15,018 nucleotides of DNA, taken from NCBI GenBank assembly GCA_050699055.1, contig JBOHCT010000100.1, positions 1 to 15,018 on the forward strand. Reading direction: 5' to 3'. A program made the position numbers and the translations under genes. The notes beneath the pieces were generated by a model. It made no database searches. It was not told where the DNA came from and worked only from the letters and a program-made list of their open reading frames with translations. The DNA comes from JBOHCT01 sp050699055. Its GTDB lineage: Bacteria > Actinomycetota > Actinomycetes > Streptosporangiales > JBOHCT01. Of this stretch, positions 1 to 6,800 are shown piece after piece. Positions within the stretch are counted from its first letter, which is position 1. Each line of letters starts with the position of its first letter.

Positions 1-2287
1 GCGCAGACCCGCCGACCTCCCCGGTCACGAGCGGCTCCAGCTCGTCCGGGTCGAACGCCGGCAGGCCGGGCGGCGGGGGCTCGTCGGTATCGGGGACCCG
101 CAGGACGATGCCGTCGTCGGAGTGGACGGCCTGGGCGTCGACGCCGTAGCGCTCGCGGAGCCTGGCACCGATGGCGAGCGCCCACGGCGCGTGGACCCGC
201 GCGCCGTAGGGCGAGTGCAGGACGACCCGCCAGTCGCCCAGCTCGTCGCGGAACCGCTCGACGACGAGGGTGCGGTCGTCCGGAACGTACCCGGTGGCCT
301 CCCGCTGTTCCTCGAGGTAGGAGACGAGGTTGGCGGCGGCGTACGGGTCGAGCCCGGCCCGGCCGGCCCGCTCCCGCGCCGGGTCCGGGCCGAGGCGGGA
401 CAGCTCGCGCACGAAGGAGCCGATCGCCCGACCCAGCTCCGCGGGCCGTCCCGGCGCGTCGCCGTGCCAGAACGGCAGTTTGCCGGGCTGGCCGGGGGCG
501 GGGGAGACGAGCACGCGGTCGTGCGTGATGTCCTCGATCCGCCACGAGCTCGACCCGAGGACGAAGACGTCGCCGGCCCGCGACTCGTACACCATCTCCT
601 CGTCAAGCTCACCGACCCGGCTCGCCCGCTCGCCCACGAGGAAGACGCCGAACAGCCCGCGGTCGGGGATCGTGCCGCCGCTGGTGACCGCGAGCCGCTG
701 CGCGCCGGGGCGTCCCCGCAGGAGGCCGGCGACCCGGTCCCATACCAGGCGCGGGCGCAGCTCGGCGAACTCGTCGCTCGGGTAACGGCCGGACAGCATG
801 TCGAGCACGGACTCCAGGGCCGACTCCGGCAGGGTGGCGTACGGCGCGGCGCGGCGCACGATGACCGCGAGGTCGTCGACGGTCCACTCGTCCATCGCGA
901 CCATGGCCACGATCTGCTGGGCGAGGACGTCGAGCGGGTTACGTGGATAGCCCGTCTCCTCGATCGCGCCCTCGCGCATGCGCTCGGCGACGACGGCGGT
1001 CTGCACGAGATCGCCGCGGTACTTGGGGAAGATGACTCCCCGTGAGGTCGCGCCGACCTGGTGGCCGGCCCTGCCGACGCGCTGCAGTCCGCTGGCCACC
1101 GACGGCGGGGACTCCACCTGGGTCACGAGGTCGACCGCGCCCATGTCGATGCCGAGCTCGAGGCTGGAGGTCGCCACGACCGCGGGCAGGCGGCCGGCCT
1201 TGAGCGCCTCCTCGATCTCGGCGCGCTGCTCCTTGGAGACCGAGCCGTGGTGTGCACGGGCGATCTCGATGTGTTCGGCGGCCGGCGGCATGCCGCGGGA
1301 CGCTCCGGCCTGTCCCATCATCTCGGCCGGCGAGTGATGCTCGGGCAGCCCTTCGCCGTGTCGGCGTTCGTAGGCGGTCTCGTTGAGCCGGGTGCACAGC
1401 CGCTCGGCGAGACGGCGGGAGTTCGCGAACACGATCGTCGAGCGATGGGCCTCGATCAGGCCGACGAGCCGCTCCTCGACGTGCGGCCAGATCGACATGC
1501 GGGTCGCGGACAGGGCCGAGCCGTCGTACTCGCCGGTCGGCTGGCCGAGCTCGGACATGTCCTCGACAGGGACGACGACGTCGAGGTCGACGGTCTTCTC
1601 GTACGGCGGCCGGACGACGGCGGCCGCGCGGGTCCCGCCGAGGAAGCGGGCGACCTCGTCGACGGGGCGCACGGTCGCGGAAAGCCCGATGCGCTGCGCG
1701 GGCCGTGGTAGGAGGGCGTCGAGGCGCTCGAGGGAGAGCGCGAGGTGCGCGCCGCGCTTGGTCCCGACGACCGAATGGACCTCGTCGACGATCACGCTCT
1801 CGACATCCCGCAGTGCCTCGCGGGCCTGGGATGTCAGGATCAGGAACAGCGACTCGGGGGTCGTGATGAGCACATCCGGCGGCTTGGTGCCGAAGCGTCG
1901 GCGGTCCGTCGCCGGGGTGTCGCCGGTACGGATGCCCACGCTGATGTCGGGCTCGGTCTCGCCGCGCAGGCGGGCGGCCTGGCGGATCCCGGTCAGCGGG
2001 GCGCGGAGGTTGCGCTCGATGTCGACAGCGAGGGCCTTGAGCGGGGAGACGTAGACGACCCGGCAGCGCGGGGCCGGCTCGTCGGGTGGCGGGGACGCCG
2101 CGAGCCGGTCGAGCGACCACAGGAAGGCCGCGAGCGTCTTGCCCGACCCGGTCGGCGCCACGACGAGGGTGTGGTCGCCCTGGCGGATCGCCCGCCACGC
2201 GCCGTCCTGCGCGGGCGTGGGCGCCGCGAATGCACCCTCGAACCACGCCCGGGTCGCGGGGGAGAAGCCAGTCAGCGGATCCGACAT
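1..2287 (-). CDS. lhr: ATP-dependent helicase Lhr (N-terminal part, runs off the left edge)
   Basis: A continuous frame of 762 full codons reads from an ATG at 2287 to the window edge with no stop; Lhr proteins are usually about 1500 aa, so roughly half is visible. Seen: a Q-motif-like TPAQ at residues 24-27, Walker A APTGSGKT at 44-51, motif Ib-like TTPES at 142-146, the DEVH box at 168-171, SAT at 203-205, and motif VI QRVGRAGH at 402-409. DEVH in place of DEAH and the GRAGH motif VI are typical of Lhr. Known for the family: a superfamily 2 DNA-dependent ATPase that moves 3'-5' and unwinds RNA:DNA hybrids, with a role in DNA repair in mycobacteria. The start is chosen because a PafBC-type promoter ends 6 nt before this ATG with no Shine-Dalgarno, which fits a leaderless mRNA. 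Overlapping long frames on either strand are codon-bias shadows. Confidence 0.96.
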   Translation of the reverse strand, partial: MSDPLTGFSPATRAWFEGAFAAPTPAQDGAWRAIRQGDHTLVVAPTGSGKTLAAFLWSLDRLAASPPPDEPAPRCRVVYVSPLKALAVDIERNLRAPLTGIRQAARLRGETEPDISVGIRTGDTPATDRRRFGTKPPDVLITTPESLFLILTSQAREALRDVESVIVDEVHSVVGTKRGAHLALSLERLDALLPRPAQRIGLSATVRPVDEVARFLGGTRAAAVVRPPYEKTVDLDVVVPVEDMSELGQPTGEYDGSALSATRMSIWPHVEERLVGLIEAHRSTIVFANSRRLAERLCTRLNETAYERRHGEGLPEHHSPAEMMGQAGASRGMPPAAEHIEIARAHHGSVSKEQRAEIEEALKAGRLPAVVATSSLELGIDMGAVDLVTQVESPPSVASGLQRVGRAGHQVGATSRGVIFPKYRGDLVQTAVVAERMREGAIEETGYPRNPLDVLAQQIVAMVAMDEWTVDDLAVIVRRAAPYATLPESALESVLDMLSGRYPSDEFAELRPRLVWDRVAGLLRGRPGAQRLAVTSGGTIPDRGLFGVFLVGERASRVGELDEEMVYESRAGDVFVLGSSSWRIEDITHDRVLVSPAPGQPGKLPFWHGDAPGRPAELGRAIGSFVRELSRLGPDPARERAGRAGLDPYAAANLVSYLEEQREATGYVPDDRTLVVERFRDELGDWRVVLHSPYGARVHAPWALAIGARLRERYGVDAQAVHSDDGIVLRVPDTDEPPPPGLPAFDPDELEPLVTGEVGGSA

Positions 2288-2293
2288 ACCGCC

Positions 2294-2316
2294 ATCTTGC
2301 CTCGCGGCACCGACAG
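2294..2316 (-). promoter_or_regulatory. PafBC-type (RecA-NDp) DNA-damage promoter of lhr, leaderless
   Basis: Read on the minus strand, CTGTCGGTG (2316-2308) is followed by 8 bases and then the -10 box CAAGAT (2299-2294). Six bases later comes the lhr ATG. The published mycobacterial RecA-NDp/PafBC motif, as I recall it, is tTGTCRgtg-N8-TAnnnT. This copy has a full match to TGTCRGTG and the exact N8 spacing; only the first base of the -10 (C for T) departs. The distance from the -10 puts the transcript start on the A of ATG. The same motif stands before recA in this window, so the two genes probably share damage induction. The function is inferred from the motif. Confidence 0.7.
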
Positions 2317-2392
2317 TCCCGTACCGGCCTCCAGCGCGCTCCGGGCGTCCGTGCCACGCAGTCCGCCCGTCCGCAGAGCGCCTGATCCGGTC

Positions 2393-2752
2393 CTAACGGC
2401 GTGCGAGGCGGCGGCCGCCCTGCGCGCCGACCTGGCTGTACGGCAGCTCGTAGTGGCGGAAGATCTCGGCCTCGAGCTCGACCGGCAGCTCGCTCTCCTG
2501 CTCGATGGTGGGCGCGTCCTTGACCGTCTTGCGGGAGTGCCGGACCCGCAGGTAGGAGGGCGCGACCGAGCAGCCGTCGAGAGGGACGAAGGTGATCCGG
2601 TGTCGCCCGACCATGCCGACCCGGACGGCGGCGAAGCTCGGCTTGTCGGTGGTCGTGTCGACGTAGATGTCCTCGAGCCTGCCGATTCTGTTGCCGTCCT
2701 GGTCGACGACGTTGTGTCCGCGCCAGTCGCTCAGGTTCTCGACCAGAGCCAT
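2393..2752 (-). CDS. PRC-barrel domain protein
   Basis: A 119-aa protein, with ATG at 2752 and GGGAGGAG as a good ribosome site about 6 nt upstream. The first two thirds match the PRC-barrel pattern: VVDQDGNRIGRLEDIYVD (about residues 15-32), then a hydrophobic strand (AAVRVG) and FVPLDG. PRC-barrels occur in the PRC subunit of photosynthetic reaction centres, in the rRNA-processing protein RimM, and in many small stand-alone actinobacterial proteins of unknown role. The C-terminal third is charged (ELEAEIFRHYELPY) and has no motif I recognise. No signal peptide or membrane segment is visible, so it is probably cytoplasmic. It is divergent from the DUF3046 gene, sharing a 116-bp upstream region, and lies 105 bp before lhr on the same strand. 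The fold is well supported; the function is unknown. Confidence 0.85.
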   Translation of the reverse strand: MALVENLSDWRGHNVVDQDGNRIGRLEDIYVDTTTDKPSFAAVRVGMVGRHRITFVPLDGCSVAPSYLRVRHSRKTVKDAPTIEQESELPVELEAEIFRHYELPYSQVGAQGGRRLARR

Positions 2753-2832
2753 GCGTCTCCTCCCCGTGGGCCGCCGCCCCGCTGATCATGTACCCATTGG
2801 GTCCGGTGTCATGCTGCCCGGGTACCGTCGCG

Positions 2833-2862
2833 CGTGCCGCCCATACTCGTGCCGCCCATACT
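2833..2862 (+). repeat. Perfect 15-bp tandem duplication carrying the DUF3046 promoter -10
   Basis: The unit CGTGCCGCCCATACT occurs twice head to tail without a mismatch (2833-2847 and 2848-2862). Each copy ends in CATACT. The second copy's CATACT is 6 nt from the DUF3046 ATG, so the duplication doubles a potential -10 element. It may be a recent slippage event or a pair of regulator half-sites. Confidence 0.8.
2857..2862 (+). promoter_or_regulatory. Candidate leaderless -10 box of the DUF3046 gene
   Basis: CATACT ends 6 nt before the ATG at 2869, with GGGCCC between. That puts the transcript start on or next to the A of ATG. No Shine-Dalgarno is visible, which fits leaderless translation. 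No clear -35 is seen. Confidence 0.5.
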
Positions 2863-2868
2863 GGGCCC

Positions 2869-3063
2869 ATGCGCCTTACCGACTTCTGGAACCGGATGCA
2901 CCGGAACTTCGGCGAGACGTACGCGGAGTCGTTCGCGCGTGACTACGTGATCGAGGAGCTGGACGGGCGCACGGTCGAGCGGGCTCTCGCCCAGGGTGTC
3001 GATGCCAAGCACGTGTGGCGAGCGGTGTGCGAGGCAATGGGCCTCCCCGAGCGTGAGCGCTGA
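2869..3063 (+). CDS. DUF3046 family protein
   Basis: A 64-aa protein beginning MRLTDFWNRM and ending GLPERER. Seen: the family signature of an N-terminal LTDFW, then RDYVIEELDGRTVERALAQG and a VWRAVCEAMGLP end, at the family's usual length. Known: DUF3046 proteins are small and actinobacterial, and are very often encoded just upstream of recA, as here. No function is established that I know of. The frame is open for 27 codons upstream, but the ATG at 2869 is preferred because homologues start with MRLT-like residues and a -10 box lies 6 nt upstream. The genomic link with recA hints at a DNA-repair or regulatory role, but that is inference only. Confidence 0.92.
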   Translation: MRLTDFWNRMHRNFGETYAESFARDYVIEELDGRTVERALAQGVDAKHVWRAVCEAMGLPERER

Positions 3064-3222
3064 CCGTGGCCCCGCCGGAGCCGCGCCCGGGCAAGATCCG
3101 CGTGAGTGGTGAGACAGCGTGGGGTCCTGCGCCTTTCGACCGCAAACGCGGATCGCGGACCGGACGGGCGGTTGTTGGCCCTCGACGTGCGGCGGTAGCC
3201 ACGCTCGTCCGGACGTGACCGC
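3064..3222. terminator. Convergent intergenic gap with inverted repeat (weak terminator candidate)
   Basis: The 159-bp gap between the convergent DUF3046 and oxidoreductase genes holds no supported gene. It contains an exact 8-bp inverted repeat, GATCCGCG at 3095-3102 and CGCGGATC at 3147-3154, separated by 44 nt, and a 10-bp palindrome CGTCCGGACG at 3206-3215 just beyond the oxidoreductase stop. There is no T-run. Either could help end transcription, but the evidence is thin. Confidence 0.3.
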
Positions 3223-3618
3223 TCAGCCGGGCGGCAGGATCCGGAAGACGGGGTGGTCCGCGGGGTCCGCGAGGGTCTCGAAGGCCTTCTTGGCCTGGCT
3301 GCCCCAGAGTTGCCGGTACGCCCCGATGATCGGGTCGCGCTGCTCGGCGGGGACCTCCTCGGCGACGAACGCCTCGGCCTCGCCCCGCCGGCGCAGCTCG
3401 CCCCTGCCCGCCGCGCGGAGGTTGCGGGCCCACTGCGTGTCGCCCCGCGGTGCCACGAGGTACCGGTGGCCCTCGTGTTCGAGGACGTTGACGGGAACGG
3501 TCCGGGTCTCGCCGGTCGTCCGCCCGCGCACCGCCAGGGCGGTGGCGGCGCCGAGCCGCATCACGAGCGGGTTGGCGACCTTGCTGATCAGCTTGTTCGG
3601 CTGGAGGTAGCGCGCCAT
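3223..3618 (-). CDS. Nitroreductase-family deazaflavin (F420)-dependent oxidoreductase
   Basis: A 131-aa protein, the normal size for the Ddn/FDOR-B-like split beta-barrel family. Seen: an N-terminal helix with N16-P17, then RGRTTGETRTVPV at residues 31-43, and the conserved stretch LVAPRGDTQWARNLRAAGRG at about 53-72. These are the hallmark blocks of F420-dependent nitroreductase-type proteins (TxGRxTG-x-RTVPV, then G-x-x-x-W-x-x-NLRA). Known: members use reduced F420 to reduce diverse substrates such as quinones and nitro compounds; the native substrate here cannot be told. ATG at 3618 has only a weak ribosome site (AAGGG, 6 nt away). The gene is divergent from recA, and the LexA box at 3703-3716 lies in the shared region, so some damage control is possible. 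An FMN-binding relative is a less likely alternative. Confidence 0.87.
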   Translation of the reverse strand: MARYLQPNKLISKVANPLVMRLGAATALAVRGRTTGETRTVPVNVLEHEGHRYLVAPRGDTQWARNLRAAGRGELRRRGEAEAFVAEEVPAEQRDPIIGAYRQLWGSQAKKAFETLADPADHPVFRILPPG

Positions 3619-3702
3619 GAGGAGCCCTTGGCCGTAGTTCGTTGACGGTGTACGTGCCCCGGTGAGATTGGTTCGGCGGCGTGCGGCGTGTCGCTGGCGC
3701 CT

Positions 3703-3716
3703 CGAACAGGTGTTCG
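3703..3716. promoter_or_regulatory. LexA-binding SOS box upstream of recA
   Basis: CGAACAGGTGTTCG is a perfect palindrome in its arms (CGAAC-N4-GTTCG) and matches the Gram-positive/actinobacterial LexA box. It lies 119 nt before the recA ATG, upstream of the PafBC-type promoter. This is the same order as in Mycobacterium tuberculosis recA, where the LexA-controlled promoter is the distal one. It also lies 85 nt from the start of the divergent oxidoreductase gene and could act on both. Confidence 0.88.
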
Positions 3717-3770
3717 GTTATCGTCCACAGTACGCGCGGTATCCACAGAAGCCGTCCGGCCTCTCGCGGA

Positions 3771-3793
3771 CTGTCGGTCCCGGCTTCTAGCCT
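3771..3793 (+). promoter_or_regulatory. PafBC-type (RecA-NDp) promoter of recA
   Basis: CTGTCGGTC (3771-3779), exactly 8 bases, then the -10 box TAGCCT (3788-3793), against the recalled motif tTGTCRgtg-N8-TAnnnT. The core TGTCGGT, the spacing and the -10 all fit. Transcription should start near 3800, giving a leader of about 36 nt. That leader holds GAGG at 3825-3828 as the ribosome site of recA. In mycobacteria this LexA-independent damage promoter is activated by PafBC; its use here is inferred from the motif. Confidence 0.8.
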
Positions 3794-3835
3794 CGCTTTC
3801 GACAACAGACCGCCCTCGACCCGCGAGGATCACCA

Positions 3836-6800
3836 ATGACTGCAGACGATCGAGAGAAGGCTCTCGACACCGCGCTCGCCCAGATCGAGCGGCAGTTCGG
3901 CAAGGGCTCGATCATGCGTCTCGGCGACGAGGGGCGCGCCCGGGTTGAGGTAATCCCGACCGGCTCGATCGCGCTCGACGCCGCCCTCGGCGTCGGCGGG
4001 CTCCCGCGCGGACGCGTGGTGGAGATATTCGGGCCGGAGAGCTCGGGGAAGTGCCTCACGGCCGATACCTACATCTGGACCGACCAGGGGCTCGAGACGG
4101 TCGCGGAACTCTTCGGGCGTTGCGGGCAGCCGGCCACGTGCACCTCCCGCGTGACCGACGTCCGCGATCTCGGCGTGCGGATCGTCAACGAGCGAGGCGA
4201 GCTGGAGCCCGTCGCGGCGCTCACGCACAACAACCGCAAGCCGGTCATCCGGGTACGGCTGCGTTCCGGCCGCGTCCTCACCATGACCAGGAACCACCCG
4301 GTGCGGGTGCTGAACGACCGCGGGTTCATCGTATGGCGTACGGCTGGCCGCATTCGGACCGGGGACACCGTCGTCTCTGCACTCTTCGGCGCAGTCGAGG
4401 CTGCGAGCGGCGATGGGCTGAGCGAGGACGAGGCGGTCTTCCTTGGTTACCTCGTCGCCGAGGGGTCGCTCTCGTACCGCTCGAGGGTCCGGTTCACCAA
4501 CTGGGATCCCGAGGTGAGCGGGGAGTTCACGAAACTCGCCCGGAATCTCTTCGACGCTGAGGTCACGTGTTACCACGACAAGGAGTACGACCTTCGAGGG
4601 GCGGGCCTGCGCGGTCGACTGGCTGAGCATTATGGCCTTGGGTACGTCAATGCCGCGGGCAAGAACGTGCCCGCCCGCGTGCGTACCGCCGGGCACAAGG
4701 TACAGCGCGCGTTCCTCTCTGCCCTGTTCGAAGGCGATGGCTGGATCGACGGGTCGTCCACGGTCGGGCTCGGTACGGCCTCCGAGCGGCTCGCCCGCGA
4801 GGTGCAGCTCCTCCTGTACGGTCTCGGCATTCCCGCCACGGTCTCGGCGTCACACAACGCTACGTACGACCGCGACTACTGGGCCGTGACCATCAACCCT
4901 GGTGTCGTCAGCAGATTCCTTGCGGAGGTGGGGTTCCGCTCTACGCGGCGCCGCGAACAGGTCGCCAGAAACTTCAAGGAATCTCCGCGGGACCCCCAGT
5001 TCGAGTACGCCTATGAGGAGGCCGTCGAGGTCAAGGATGCGGGACCGCAGCCGACATTCGACGTCGTGCTGCCGCGGAGCCACAGTTTCGTCGCGAACGG
5101 CGTGCTGTCTCACAACACCACCTTGGCGCTGCACGCCGTTGCGAACGCGCAGAAGGGCGGGGGCATCGTCGGGTTCATCGACGCCGAGCACGCCCTCGAC
5201 CCTGAGTACGCCAAGAAGCTCGGCGTCGACACCGATGCCCTGCTCGTGTCGCAGCCCGACACCGGCGAGCAGGCACTGGAGATCGCGGACATGCTCATCC
5301 GGTCCAGGGCCCTCGATCTCATCGTGATCGACTCGGTGGCCGCCCTCGTGCCGCGCGCCGAGATCGAGGGCGAGATGGGCGACACCCATGTGGGCCTTCA
5401 GGCCCGCCTCATGTCGCAGGCCCTGCGCAAGCTCGCCGGCGCGCTGAACAATTCCGCCACGACCGCGGTTTTCATCAACCAACTTCGTGAAAAAATCGGA
5501 GTCATGTTCGGCTGTGGGTCTTGGTATACGCAGGTGACGCTGGCCGACGGATCTCAGGAGATGCTGGGTAAGATCGTCAACCAGAGAATGCCAGTTGAGG
5601 TCCTCTCCTATGATCCAGACCTCGGGCAGCTCCTTCCGAAGAAAGTCGTCAACTGGTTCAACAATGGCCGAGCGGACGAGTTCCTGAAGTTCAGGGTGGC
5701 TCGGACAGCCGGTGGTACGGGCCAGCCGTACGCAAACATGGCGATGACGCCCAATCACCCGATACTTACCCCAGGCGGCTGGCGGGAGGCCCGCGAGATC
5801 CGCGAAGGGGATCGGGTCATGCTGGCGCAACCTTACCGCTTGAGTGACTTCCAGTGGCAGGTCATCCTTGGTGGCCTGATGGGTGATGGCTGTCTGTCCC
5901 AGCCCGTTAACCACGATGGTCTGAGCGCACGCTTCCGGATGGGTCATGGAGCGAGACAGGCCGAATACGCTGACTGGAAAGCATCGCTGTTTGGCAATAT
6001 CGGCCAATCCCGTACTACGAACGCTAAGGGCTCTGTGTTCCTGGATCTCCAGCCGCTTCCCGAGCTAGCCGAGCTGCGGGACGCTGTCTATATCGGCGGC
6101 CAGAAGGTTTTCTCCTGGGAGTATCTCAAGGCACTCCACCCGCTCGCGCTCGCCATCTGGTATATGGACGACGGTGGGTTCACCCTGCGGACCAAAGGCA
6201 AGCAGGTGCGCACCGCGGGTGGCAGGGGGCGCAGCGAAATCTGCCTACAGGCGATGAGTCCGGACACGCGCGAGCGCCTCGCGGCCTACCTGCAGGACAC
6301 CTTCGGTCTGCACCCTCGACTCGTCGCCCGGGGGCGCAGGCAGCAGGCGTTCCTCGTCTTCGACCAGAACGAGACGGAGAAGTTGCACGTACTCGTCGCC
6401 CCTTACATCCACCCATCGATGGAGTACAAGCTGCTGCCGCGGTTCCGCGGGCAGTTCGATGTGAAGCCCGAGTTCGTTGATCCCGTGATGCGTCCGGTGC
6501 CGGCGCGAGTGCTCGGTATCCAGGGTCGGACCGACTACCAAAAGATGGACCGTTTCGATATTGAGGTAGAAGGATCACACAACTACTTGGCCGATGGCAT
6601 TATCGTGCACAACAGCCCTGAGACCACGACAGGCGGGCGGGCTCTCAAGTTCTACGCGTCGGTGCGACTGGATATCCGGAGAATCGAGACGTTGAAGGAC
6701 GGCACCGAAGCGATCGGCAACCGCACCCGGGTGAAGGTGGTAAAGAACAAGGTAGCGCCCCCATTCCGTTCCGGAGAGTTCGATATCATCTATAACCAGG

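Noticed and set aside
939..2870. A long open minus-strand frame of about 640 codons
   Set aside because: It overlaps lhr, the PRC-barrel gene and the intergenic gaps in another frame, and its product is Arg/Pro/Ala-rich with no domain. It is a shadow of high-GC coding sequence.
3739..3747. DnaA-box-like GTATCCACA upstream of recA
   Set aside because: A single copy with one mismatch to TTATCCACA; no cluster and no dnaA context.
4850..6007. A 385-codon minus-strand frame opposite the recA inteins
   Set aside because: It straddles extein and intein boundaries, has no domain and is explained by third-position GC bias.
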